The notes beneath the pieces were generated by a model, which saw only the letters and a program-made list of their open reading frames with translations, was not told where the DNA came from and did not search any database. Positions 39,416 through 48,832 of a DNA stretch of 64,000 nt are shown here, piece after piece (positions within the stretch are counted from its first letter, which is position 1; every line of letters begins with the position of its first letter). A program made the translations under genes and the position numbers. This stretch comes from an uncultured bacterium (GTDB lineage Bacteria > Spirochaetota > UBA4802 > JAGODF01): contig CAKZSV010000012.1 of the NCBI GenBank assembly GCA_937921485.1, positions 1 to 64,000 of the forward strand. Reading direction: 5' to 3'.

Positions 39416-40128
39416 TTATCAACGGCGATGCCGTTTACCCATTTTCCTCTTCGAACGCTGCCGTCTTTGTAGTAGTACACCCCTTTTCCGTGCATGGTTC
39501 CTCTGGAAAATTCCCCTTCGTATTTTTCGCCATTTGCGAAAACGTAGGTTCCTTTCCCTTCTTGCAGCCCATCGCGGAATGACCCCGTATATTTTTCTCC
39601 GTTGGGCATTGAATACACGCCTTCACCGTCGAATTTTGAATTTTTAAAAAACCCTTCATACCTTTTTCCGTCGGCATAAGCGATGGTGCCTTTTCCTTCT
39701 ATCACGCCGTTTTTAAATTGGCCTGTGTACACATCGCCGCCCGGCATGATGAGTTTTCCTTCGTCGGCCATTTTGTCATCAACAAAGTTGCCGTCAAAAA
39801 TATTGCCGTTTGAGAAGAAGTACTTTCCCGCGCCATGGCGTTTGTCTTCTTTGAACTCGCCTTCGTATTTTGAGCCATTTGCGAAAGTAAAAATGCCTTT
39901 GCCGTGCATTTTACCATCCTTCCACTGCCCGTTGTATTTGTTGCCGTTCGGGAATTCAGCTAATCCCATTCCGTTGGGCTTTCCCTTAATAATCCACCCG
40001 TCGTATTTTATCCCTCCGGGAAGTTCCTTTTTCATGTGCACTCCTTCGGTGCCGAATAAGCCCTTTAGCGTGGTGCAGCTCAGTGGAATCATCAGGCAGA
40101 GAAGAATTGGAATAATGTTGTGTTTCAT
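39412..40128 (-). CDS. MORN-repeat lipoprotein
   Basis: Tandem MORN units (YNGQWKDGKMHGKGIFTFANG, YEGEFKEDKRHGAGKYFFSNG etc.); lipobox LSC; start MKHNIIP at 40128 with aaggaggcc RBS. Confidence 0.88.
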   Translation of the reverse strand: MKHNIIPILLCLMIPLSCTTLKGLFGTEGVHMKKELPGGIKYDGWIIKGKPNGMGLAEFPNGNKYNGQWKDGKMHGKGIFTFANGSKYEGEFKEDKRHGAGKYFFSNGNIFDGNFVDDKMADEGKLIMPGGDVYTGQFKNGVIEGKGTIAYADGKRYEGFFKNSKFDGEGVYSMPNGEKYTGSFRDGLQEGKGTYVFANGEKYEGEFSRGTMHGKGVYYYKDGSVRRGKWVNGIAVDK

Positions 40129-40138
40129 TTTGGCCTCC

Positions 40139-40552
40139 TTAATATTCAATTGTATTTCTTCCTTTGTTTTTTGCTGCATACATTTTTCTGTCGGCATGTT
40201 CTATAAGCACCGGCAAATTCCGATGAGAATCCGGATCGAACTGAACGATGCCAATGCTTGCAGTGATATTAATAATGGCGTCGTTATAATGCATAGCACA
40301 ATTAAGTTTTTCGGGTATATCATCGTTGAGCGAGTAATCGAGATAAATAAATTCCTCAAAATTTTTATCGAACACCGCAAGGGATACGCCCAGGGCATTG
40401 AAATTATTATGAATATGCCGGCAAATCCCCTTTATCGAATCGGACCAGTCTCCGTCGATCATCTGCAAAAGCTGATTGAAAAGGCCCAGATCCGCATATC
40501 TTGGTTTATGATGGTTGTTTGTGCCGCATACAGTATTTGCTGATTCTGACAT
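40139..40552 (-). pseudogene. Internally deleted GGDEF/diguanylate cyclase-like ORF
   Basis: N-terminal GAF-like segment joined to a GGDEF C-terminal signature ITASIGIVQFDPDSHRNLPVLIEHADRKMYAAKNKGRNTIEY; GG(D/E)EF motif absent. Confidence 0.65.
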
Positions 40553-40588
40553 TCATCACCCCTTCCACGAATAATGTTCTTGTTCTAT

Positions 40589-41332
40589 TTACATATCAAG
40601 TTTCGATTTTCCCTCTACAAACTGGCGAATGAAAGGATTGGTGCTTCCCAAAATATCACCAGGGCTTCCTTCTGCAAGCACTTTGCCCTCATTGAGCATC
40701 ACGATCCTGTCGGCGATTTTCGAAGCGGATTTCATATCGTGCGTGACGACCACCGAGGTGATGCCGAAGGTATCGCGCATTTTAAGGATGAGCCGGTCCA
40801 CAGCCCCTGCGGTGATGGGATCCACTCCGGTGGTCGGCTCATCGTAGAGCATGATTTCCGGTTTAAGGGCTATTGACCGCGCAAGGCCGACGCGTTTCTG
40901 CATCCCTCCCGAAAGCTCGGAAGGATGCTTTTCTTCGACGCCTCGAAGCCCCACATGCGCCAGCATTTCCGGGACCATCCGCGCTATTTCTTCTTCCGGG
41001 AGTTTCATCCGCCGAAGGCCAAACGCCACATTGTCGAACACGTTCATTGAATCGAAAAGCGCGGCGCCCTGAAAGAGGATGCCGAACTTCTCGCGAAGCG
41101 CAATTTTTGTTTTTTCATCCGCCCCGGTTAATTCTGTTCCATCAATATAAATCGCGCCGCTGTCGGGATTGAGAAAGCCGACGAGGTGCTTGAGGATGAC
41201 GGATTTTCCGGTACCGCTTTTTCCCAGAACGCAGAGGATTTCTCCATCATTTACAGAAAAGCTCACCCCGTCAAGGACAGTCTTTGGGCCGAATGATTTT
41301 CGCAAGTTTTCAATGCGGATTTTTTCGCTCAT
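40589..41332 (-). CDS. mlaF: ABC transporter ATP-binding protein, MlaF/Mkl-like
   Basis: GKSGTGKSVILKHLVGFLNPDSG, ELSGGMQKRVGLARSIALKPEIMLYDEPTTGVDPITAGAV. Confidence 0.88.
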   Translation of the reverse strand: MSEKIRIENLRKSFGPKTVLDGVSFSVNDGEILCVLGKSGTGKSVILKHLVGFLNPDSGAIYIDGTELTGADEKTKIALREKFGILFQGAALFDSMNVFDNVAFGLRRMKLPEEEIARMVPEMLAHVGLRGVEEKHPSELSGGMQKRVGLARSIALKPEIMLYDEPTTGVDPITAGAVDRLILKMRDTFGITSVVVTHDMKSASKIADRIVMLNEGKVLAEGSPGDILGSTNPFIRQFVEGKSKLDM

Positions 41333-41474
41333 TGTAAACGTTGTAAAACAGCAAATGTAATAACAGTAGTAAGTTTAAATTACATAGGTAAGAAAGATTG
41401 TCAAGAACAATGATGAATGTTTTCAGTAATTCAGCTTGACATCATCCACACAAGTAATGCAGAAGTGTTAATGA

Positions 41475-43571
41475 ATGTGCAATAGATCATTATCAATATA
41501 TCAGGGGTTTGTTTTTGCCCTGTACCTCCTCCTCTTTTCTGTGGTTGCCTGTTCCGGACTTGAGCAGCCGCAAGCTCGTGAAGGCGTTATTGATTTGGCA
41601 AAGCATGAGGGAATAGCTGTCCTTAGCGGCGAATGGGAAATTTATTGGGAACGCCTTTTGGAGCCAAAAGATTTTACAGTGGCTGATATTGCGCCTACGG
41701 GGTTTATTTCCGTTCCTGGTTCCTGGAATCAATGGCGTGTAGGAACAATAAAAATAAATCCTTTTTCTTTTGCGACCTACCGGATCAGAATTAATACCGG
41801 CAAATCAACTCCTGAACGATACTCAATATACTTTCCTGAGCTTATTAATCCTGCAAGAATATGGATAAACGGAATCAACATCAAAGTTAAGAGCAAGGAA
41901 GAATTCGAGCTGGAAAAGAAATACAGAAAGGATTATGTACCTTTCATATATACCTTTGAGTCAACTTCGCCGATTGTAGAAATCCTGATTCAGATGCACA
42001 ACACCAATCACCTAAGAGGGGGATTGAAGAGCAGCATCCATTTTGGACAGGAAGAGATGGTGAGAAAATATCATGAGCGCAACCTTCATATTGAAATTTT
42101 TCTTGCAGGTATTCTACTTATCATGTTTCTATATCATGCAGCGTTATTCATCCTAAGAAAAAATGATCTTTCCAATCTTTTCTTTTCTATCCTTTGTCTG
42201 CTTGTCTTTGCGAGAACTTCTGTCACTGGAGAAAACTTTCTCCTCATCCATTTCCCGGATTTTCCATTAGTGCCGCAACTGAAGAGTGAAGCAATTACAT
42301 ATTATCTGGGTGTTGGGGCAGCTTTTCTTTTTATAGTGTCACTTTTCAGAGAGTATGCCAAAAAAATAATTACAATTGCGATAGCGAGTATTATATTAAT
42401 TTTTTCACTGGTTGTTTTGATTAACTCTCCGATGGTATATCCGCATACTCTCATTCCTTTTCAGATCATCACCATAATTATTGGGCTGTACTGTTTTTAT
42501 GTTCTCTTTCGTGCATTCACAGAAAAAAAAGTTGAGGTGATGTTAATTCTCATCGCATGGGTTGTGCTCTTTCTCTGTGTCGTTAATGATATTCTCTACA
42601 CAGACAATGTCACCAACTTTACCGGCTATGTGATGCCGGTGGGAATGGTGTTCTTCATTTTTACACACTCATTCATCATTTCCATGAGATTTTCTCGTGC
42701 TTTCAAAGAAACCCGAAAACTCTCAAAGGAACTTGAACAAAGTAATATATTGCTTGAAGAAAAAGTTGCGAAAAGAACTGCCGAGCTCACAGAAAAAAAT
42801 CTCCTTCTTGAAAAAAAGAGTGAAATTGAAGAAAAAGATATGGAAATAGCGGTCCGTCTGCAAATGAGCATGATGCCTCCCGCGCCAACCGGGATTCCTG
42901 ACTGGGATATCGCACTTACCATCCTGCCGATGGCAGGTATCAGTGGCGATTTTTACGATTTCTACGTAATCGATGGGGAGTTGAAAGGAGTTGGCATCTT
43001 CGATGTTTCTGGACACGGCATATCCTCGGGGTTGGTGACACTTCTTGCTAAATGGCTGATTTTCCGCGCTTATAGTAAAAATATAAAGAATCCTTTACAT
43101 GATGTTTTACGCTCTCTCAGCATTACCATCCCGAAAGCGATAGGAAATACCAGCTATTTTATTACCGGCATTCTACTGCGTTTTGAAAGAGATACTGTAG
43201 AATATGCAAATGCAGGACATGTTGATCTTTTACGCGTTTCGGATGGTAAGGTGCAATTAGTGCGAAATGCTGATGGAAGCGCTGTGAAGGGTACGTTGCT
43301 CGGATTTGAAAGTATCCAGTCGGAATATGAGGTTCTTCATTTTACAATAAATCCTGGAGAATATCTGGTGATGTGTACCGATGGAATAATTGAAGCTAAA
43401 AATAATTGTGGGGAACAATTCGGCATGGATCGCTTAATTGCTTCTCTTGAAAAGGCTATCCCATCCGGAGCGAAAGATATACTCAATTCAGTTCTAAGCG
43501 ACCTTGAGATGTTCAGAAGCAATATTCCCTTAATTGATGACTGTACCATGGTGGTGATGAAACGGTTGTAA
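41475..43571 (+). CDS. 7TM-DISM membrane receptor with PP2C/SpoIIE-type phosphatase domain
   Basis: N-terminal jelly-roll extracellular segment, 7 TMs, coiled coil, LQMSMMPPAP...GISGDFYDFYVIDGELKGVGIFDVSGHGISSGLVTLLAK. Confidence 0.9.
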   Translation: MCNRSLSIYQGFVFALYLLLFSVVACSGLEQPQAREGVIDLAKHEGIAVLSGEWEIYWERLLEPKDFTVADIAPTGFISVPGSWNQWRVGTIKINPFSFATYRIRINTGKSTPERYSIYFPELINPARIWINGINIKVKSKEEFELEKKYRKDYVPFIYTFESTSPIVEILIQMHNTNHLRGGLKSSIHFGQEEMVRKYHERNLHIEIFLAGILLIMFLYHAALFILRKNDLSNLFFSILCLLVFARTSVTGENFLLIHFPDFPLVPQLKSEAITYYLGVGAAFLFIVSLFREYAKKIITIAIASIILIFSLVVLINSPMVYPHTLIPFQIITIIIGLYCFYVLFRAFTEKKVEVMLILIAWVVLFLCVVNDILYTDNVTNFTGYVMPVGMVFFIFTHSFIISMRFSRAFKETRKLSKELEQSNILLEEKVAKRTAELTEKNLLLEKKSEIEEKDMEIAVRLQMSMMPPAPTGIPDWDIALTILPMAGISGDFYDFYVIDGELKGVGIFDVSGHGISSGLVTLLAKWLIFRAYSKNIKNPLHDVLRSLSITIPKAIGNTSYFITGILLRFERDTVEYANAGHVDLLRVSDGKVQLVRNADGSAVKGTLLGFESIQSEYEVLHFTINPGEYLVMCTDGIIEAKNNCGEQFGMDRLIASLEKAIPSGAKDILNSVLSDLEMFRSNIPLIDDCTMVVMKRL

Positions 43572-43610
43572 TGTTTTCCATATTACGAAAGATATGTCCG
43601 GGGATATTTC

Positions 43611-43933
43611 ATGATTACATTACAGGAGATTAAGTGCACTCACTGGGAAGATTACGGGAAAGAGCCAGTCATTGAACCACCGGTTCTTTCCCCCATTATC
43701 GCAGATCAGACCTTTATTGTCCCCGCCGATTCTCACGATGGCAGATGGCGCCTGTACGTACACTTGGTCTGGGGGATTCATCGCTTCATCTCCGGGGATG
43801 GGGTATCGTGGGAAAAACGGGAAATCGTCGCACGCAATGCGATGCGCCCTTAATACGCAGTAATGCAGTGTTAAGAACGATCCTGCGCGAAAGACGATGG
43901 TATCGGCATGGTATCTTTAATCTTCGCGCGTAA
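43611..43933 (+). pseudogene. Truncated N-terminal fragment of a GH43/GH32-like (five-bladed propeller) protein
   Basis: 80-aa ORF (43611-43853) MITLQEIKCTHWEDYGKEPVIEPPVLSPIIADQTFIVPADSHDGRWRLYVHLVWGIHRFISGDGVSWEKREIVARNAMRP-stop; far too short for the fold. Confidence 0.5.
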
Positions 43934-43997
43934 TAAAAGACCGATTTGAATTGACAATTCTACAAACCTCTGGAAGATTCAACTTCAGGAGGATCGC

Positions 43998-44873
43998 ATG
44001 AAACTGAGCAACGAAGCGCGCGTTGGACTGCTGGTGACTGTGAGCTTCACGATCTTCATTGTGATGGTAGGAGTACTGGCAAAGATTAATATCGCGCAGT
44101 CGGGCTATATGCTGCGCGTTTATTTTGGTTTTCTCAACGATCTTCGCAAAGGCGCGCCGGTGAAGATCGCCGGCGGCATCACGATCGGCCAGGTGCAGGA
44201 TATCAAGCAGAGCGGAGAAAAAACGCAGGTTGACATCTGGATCGATAAAAAATTCAAGCTGATAAAGAAAACAAAATTCGCAATCTTCACCACGGGCATC
44301 ATCGGCGAAAAATACATCAATGTGTTTGTTCCTCCCTCCTACGATGTCGAAGAATTCTTCGAAAACGGCGATATGGTGTATGGCATCGATCCCCCAAGTT
44401 TCGACCAGATGATGCTCACCTTCCAGGGCTTTCTTGACAAGGAAGGAAGTCAGATTTTAGCGGAAATATTTCAAAACTCGAACCGATTTGTGGACAATCT
44501 CAATAAAATCACCGCCGAGAACCGCGGCGATATCCGTACCTCGGTGATAATGCTCAAAGGCATGATCGGAACGCTCACGGTTAAATCGCAGCAGCTTATG
44601 GATCAGCTCAATCAGCTCACCAGAAACATGGCGGAAGTTTCGGAAAAAAACAAGCAGGATGTGTCGATTGCGCTTCGTCAGATATCCGAAACCACGAGCA
44701 GCCTTAACAAGATCATTTACCGGATAGAAAGCGGAAGGGGAACGCTCGGGAAACTCATCTCGGACGAAGAGGTGTACAACAATCTCCGCGATGCTTCGGT
44801 CTATGCTAAAGACTTATTTTATAAACTCAATCAGGATCCCTCAAAACTTTTCTTCCCGAGGCAGAAACGGTAG
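43998..44873 (+). CDS. MCE/MlaD domain protein
   Basis: N-terminal TM, GFLNDLRKGAPVKIAGGITIGQVQDIKQSGEKTQVDIWID, C-terminal helical region. Confidence 0.88.
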   Translation: MKLSNEARVGLLVTVSFTIFIVMVGVLAKINIAQSGYMLRVYFGFLNDLRKGAPVKIAGGITIGQVQDIKQSGEKTQVDIWIDKKFKLIKKTKFAIFTTGIIGEKYINVFVPPSYDVEEFFENGDMVYGIDPPSFDQMMLTFQGFLDKEGSQILAEIFQNSNRFVDNLNKITAENRGDIRTSVIMLKGMIGTLTVKSQQLMDQLNQLTRNMAEVSEKNKQDVSIALRQISETTSSLNKIIYRIESGRGTLGKLISDEEVYNNLRDASVYAKDLFYKLNQDPSKLFFPRQKR

Positions 44874-46199
44874 ATGGCAAAGAAATCTTCTGTGTATGTG
44901 TGCACCTCCTGTGGGGCGGAAACGCTGCGCTGGCAGGGCAAATGTTCCGAATGCGGCGAATGGAATACCCTGGCGCTCAAGGAATACCCAGAGATACATT
45001 CTCATGCATCCGCTATATGCCTTGCGGAGATTGCACCTACGGGAAGTTCGAGAAGCCTCACCGGTATTTCAGAATTTGATCTGGTGTGCGGAGGCGGCCT
45101 TGTTCAGGGAAGCGTGGTGCTTTTAGGAGGTGAGCCGGGAATCGGCAAGTCAACCCTTGCACTGCAAATTGCCGGAACGATGCCGACGCTCTATATCTCT
45201 GGTGAGGAGTCTCCTTCGCAGATACGCATCCGCGCAGATCGGATCGGTGTGCCGGCCGGGAAAGTTCATGTCAGCACGTGTACAGGCCCGCGAGAGGTCA
45301 TTGAACTGATGCAAAGGGAAAAGCCGGCCTGTCTGATCATCGATTCCGTGCAGACGCTCTGCGATCCCGCTATACCTACATCAGCGGGATCTCCCACGCA
45401 GATCCGCGAATCGACTGCGAAGCTTATCGATGCTGCGAAAAATAATTCGGTAATCATCATACTCATCGGGCATATTACCAAAGACGGCATTATCGCCGGC
45501 CCGAAAATCCTTGAGCACATGGTCGATACCGTGCTCTATTTCGAAGGTGATTTCAGCCGGGATTTCCGCATTCTTCGATCATTTAAAAACCGCTTTGGTT
45601 CAATAAACGAAATAGGTCTTTTCAGAATGGGTGCGCGAGGGCTGGAGGAAGTGCGCGATAAAAACGAACTGTTTCTCAATCCGTCTTCCGCACCGTCACC
45701 TGGCAGCGCAATTTCTACAGCAATAGAAGGCAGTCGAGTAATCGTCTTTGAAGTGCAATCGCTGGTGACGCAGACGGACTATGCCAATCCACGGCGTATG
45801 ACGGACGGATTCGACTACAACCGCCTCATGCTGATTGCGGCAGTGCTTGAAAAGCACGCGTCACTTGCGCTGGGAAATTTTGATATTTTTCTCAATGTTG
45901 CAGGAGGTTTTGCCGTACACGATACCTCCGCGGATTTAGCCGTGGCGCTTGCGATTGCTTCAAGCCTGAAAAACAGCCCCCTTCCTCATGATGCGGCTTT
46001 TTTAGGTGAAATATCCCTTTCCGGCGAGATACGGCCTGTGGCTCAGTGCGGTAGGAGGGTGATGGAACTCAGTCGTTCAGGATTTAAAACGGTATGCGTG
46101 GCCGCGCGCGATTATGAAGAAGCAAAAAGATCAGTCTTTTCTGGCGAGATTGTGCCGTTTGAGAGAATTGAAAAAGCGATGGGTATTTTTACCAATTAA
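44874..46199 (+). CDS. radA: DNA repair protein RadA
   Basis: Zn-finger VCTSCGAETLRWQGKCSECGEWNTL, Walker A GGEPGIGKSTLALQ, KNRFG motif, Lon-like C-terminus. Confidence 0.96.
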   Translation: MAKKSSVYVCTSCGAETLRWQGKCSECGEWNTLALKEYPEIHSHASAICLAEIAPTGSSRSLTGISEFDLVCGGGLVQGSVVLLGGEPGIGKSTLALQIAGTMPTLYISGEESPSQIRIRADRIGVPAGKVHVSTCTGPREVIELMQREKPACLIIDSVQTLCDPAIPTSAGSPTQIRESTAKLIDAAKNNSVIIILIGHITKDGIIAGPKILEHMVDTVLYFEGDFSRDFRILRSFKNRFGSINEIGLFRMGARGLEEVRDKNELFLNPSSAPSPGSAISTAIEGSRVIVFEVQSLVTQTDYANPRRMTDGFDYNRLMLIAAVLEKHASLALGNFDIFLNVAGGFAVHDTSADLAVALAIASSLKNSPLPHDAAFLGEISLSGEIRPVAQCGRRVMELSRSGFKTVCVAARDYEEAKRSVFSGEIVPFERIEKAMGIFTN

Positions 46200-46314
46200 A
46201 ATTTCACGATAGCATTGAAAGAATCACAATCAACGAGTGCGCGTAAGGCAGTGCAATCAACTTCCAATGTCACAAGAATAATGCTTGATAATTTTCGGAC
46301 TGTGCGATATATTA

Positions 46315-46554
46315 TCAATGATGTGCCGGTGCGGCTGGCTCTTTCGTTTCTTCTTTTACAGTATAGGTGTCGATTTTCAAAAGCGTATAGAGCCCGCAGT
46401 AGCCTGTAAAGGATGTGATGATCATCGCAAGGCCGAGCACAAGAAGCACAATAGTCCCGATGATGCCGGTTTCGAGCGCGAAAATATTCAGAAGAAACGC
46501 AACCCCAAGAAGAAAGCGGATATAGGCATCGACTTTACCAACGTTTTTTCCCAT
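46315..46554 (-). CDS. DUF2892-like inner membrane protein
   Basis: MGKNVGKVDAYIRFLLGVAFLLNI...SFTGYCGLYTLLKIDT. Confidence 0.75.
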   Translation of the reverse strand: MGKNVGKVDAYIRFLLGVAFLLNIFALETGIIGTIVLLVLGLAMIITSFTGYCGLYTLLKIDTYTVKEETKEPAAPAHH

Positions 46555-46709
46555 GGCATACCTCTCAGATTATAATGAGCGTAGTTCATGATGAAAAAAT
46601 GCTGGAATGATGTCAATATTTTTTATTATGTTTTCCGATAAGATAATAAAAGCTTTGATGTATATACATACGGTGTGTATTATCATAAAACAGGGCAGCG
46701 TTTGGTATA

Positions 46710-47042
46710 ATGAAAATTGATATTTACAAAGAAGGCGGGCTGGTGATCATCACCCTAACCGGACGGCTTGACATCAGCCAGGTACACAACCTGGAAATGG
46801 TGTTTTATAAGCAGATAGAAAAAGGTCCGGCTACCATTGCATTCATGATGAAGGATTGCACGTACATTGACTCGGCGGCAATCGTGTCGTTCGTGCGATT
46901 CAAAAATATATCCAGGAAAAACCGCGTTGAACTGGTCTGCTACAATTTGCACGAGAACGTAGCACGCATTTTCAAAATCGCGAAAATGGAAAAGTTCCTC
47001 ACCATGCTGACCGAAAAAGAATTTCTGGAAAAATATACCTGA
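46710..47042 (+). CDS. STAS-domain (anti-anti-sigma factor-like) protein
   Basis: VIITLTGRLDISQVHNLE, DCTYIDSAAIVSFV. Confidence 0.85.
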   Translation: MKIDIYKEGGLVIITLTGRLDISQVHNLEMVFYKQIEKGPATIAFMMKDCTYIDSAAIVSFVRFKNISRKNRVELVCYNLHENVARIFKIAKMEKFLTMLTEKEFLEKYT

Positions 47043-47044
47043 AC

Positions 47045-48016
47045 TTAGATATAGTACAAACCTGTTTTTCGCTTCACCTCATCGAGCGTTTTTACTGCAA
47101 TACGGCGGGTTTTTTCGGCGCCTTTTTTTAATATCTCTTTCACCGAATGCCTTTCTCGCGCTAACATTTCCCGTTTTTTCCTGTAGGGAGAAAAGTACTC
47201 ATGTATGAGGCCCAGAAGCTCTTTTTTAACTTCACCATATCCGACACCGCCCTTTATGTAGCGTTCCCGGAGCGCCTCGGTTTTGTCTTTATCGGCGAAA
47301 AGCCTGTAAAGCGCAAAAAGGTTGCAATTTTCAGGATCTTTAGGCGCTTCCACTGGGGTGGAATCGGTCTTTATGCGCATGATCTTTTTTTTGAGCGATG
47401 CCTCGTCTTCGAATATATCAATGGTGTTGCCGTAGCTTTTCGACATCTTCTGCCCGTCGATGCCCGGAACCACCGCGATATCTTCCGAAATCATCGGTTG
47501 CGGCAGAACGAAGGTTTCTCCGTACACGGAATTAAACCGTTCGGCGATGTCTCTTGTAATTTCGATATGCTGCTTCTGATCCTTCCCCACGGGAATGATT
47601 TCTGCCTGGTACAGTAAAATATCCGCGGCCATAAGCACAGGATAGGTAAAAAGCCCGCAGCTCGGCGTGATGCCTTTTGCAAGCTTGTCCTTGTAGCTGT
47701 GGCTTCGTTCAAGCAGCCCTAAGGATGTATGACAGCTTAATATCCAGGTGAGTTCAGTGACCTCAGGGATGTCCGATTGCACCCAGAAATAGCATTTTTC
47801 GGGATCGAGCCCCAGCGCTAAGAAATCAAGCGCGGCGTCGATGGTATTCTCAGAGAGGGCCTTTGGATCGTGCAGGCTCGTCATTGCATGATAATTGACG
47901 ATGAAGCAGAAAAGTTCGTGCTCATTTTGAAACTCAATCATTCGCTTCATCATGGCGAAATAATTGCCGATGTGAAGCGTCCCTGAGGGTTGAATACCCG
48001 ATAACACCCGTCCCAT
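47045..48016 (-). CDS. trpS: Tryptophanyl-tRNA synthetase
   Basis: SGIQPSGTLHIGNYFAMM, QMSKSYGNTI (KMSKS), GKDQKQHIEITRDIAERFN. Confidence 0.96.
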   Translation of the reverse strand: MGRVLSGIQPSGTLHIGNYFAMMKRMIEFQNEHELFCFIVNYHAMTSLHDPKALSENTIDAALDFLALGLDPEKCYFWVQSDIPEVTELTWILSCHTSLGLLERSHSYKDKLAKGITPSCGLFTYPVLMAADILLYQAEIIPVGKDQKQHIEITRDIAERFNSVYGETFVLPQPMISEDIAVVPGIDGQKMSKSYGNTIDIFEDEASLKKKIMRIKTDSTPVEAPKDPENCNLFALYRLFADKDKTEALRERYIKGGVGYGEVKKELLGLIHEYFSPYRKKREMLARERHSVKEILKKGAEKTRRIAVKTLDEVKRKTGLYYI

Positions 48017-48042
48017 TACTCTACCTCAATATCTTAGGGTTA

Positions 48043-48119
48043 TGGGCACATCTAAAAACCGCTTTCATCCTTAAAATTACTATTAAAAGAAAGCGGTTTT
48101 TACTTATATACTGTGCCCA
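48043..48119. repeat. Extended inverted repeat/hairpin, left part of palindromic element copy 2
   Basis: TGGGCACA (48043-48050) / TGTGCCCA (48112-48119) and TAAAAACCGCTTTC (48053-48066) / GAAAGCGGTTTTTA (48089-48102). Confidence 0.8.
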
Positions 48120-48161
48120 CAAGGGAACATCCTTTAAAACAGTTTTTAGAAGTTCCCTTAT
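48093..48161. repeat. Dispersed palindromic intergenic repeat, copy 2
   Basis: gcggtttttacttatatactgtgcccacaagggaacatcctttaaaacagtttttagaagttcccttat; matches 31473-31542. Confidence 0.9.
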
Positions 48162-48440
48162 ATATTATTAAAAAATGATACATTAAGAAGCTTCGCCTAT
48201 ACAATAGGCAGCTTCGCTGTGTCAAGCACCTTGAACGAGATTTTATCAGTTCTTGTTTGCATTATTTCCGTGAAAGATATGTAAATGAAATGTCATTATT
48301 ATCCAACTGTAATAGATATTCCTTTCGAAAATATTAATAAATTCCCTGTTTGCGCAAGAAATACTTGACAGGTTATGCGCCATGACATAAGAATCCATGA
48401 TTGATACTGGCTTCTTTTATTCACGCACCGGAGTTCATAC

Positions 48441-48797
48441 ATGGATAATTACAGGATCTCGATGGGAGAAATCGACAGTATTCCTTTGCTCATCATAGAA
48501 GGTGACATGACGTCTGAATCGGACAGTGACGTGATGAAGACATATCATGAATTAAAAAAGAAATATTCGCCGAAAGACCTCATCATAAATTTTGAAAAGA
48601 CAAAATACATCAACTCAGCAGGTATTGCTTCGCTCATAAACATCATTCAGGATTTGCAGGATATCAGCGGAAAAGTCCTCTTTGTTGGCCTTACCAATCA
48701 TTTTAAAAAGGTGATGGATATTGTCGGCATTTCAGACTTCGTCGATATTTTCAACACGAACGAAGAAGCTCTTGCGAAAATAAAGAGCAGAAATTAA
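48441..48797 (+). CDS. STAS-domain (anti-anti-sigma factor-like) protein
   Basis: LLIIEGDMTSESDSDV, KTKYINSAGIASLINIIQDL. Confidence 0.85.
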   Translation: MDNYRISMGEIDSIPLLIIEGDMTSESDSDVMKTYHELKKKYSPKDLIINFEKTKYINSAGIASLINIIQDLQDISGKVLFVGLTNHFKKVMDIVGISDFVDIFNTNEEALAKIKSRN

Positions 48798-48832
48798 AAG
48801 CCGCTGTCCGGCAGAACCTGCCGAAAATCGTT

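Noticed and set aside
39420-40010. Possible tandem DNA repeat array
   Set aside because: Periodicity is explained by MORN protein repeats; DNA units are diverged and coding.
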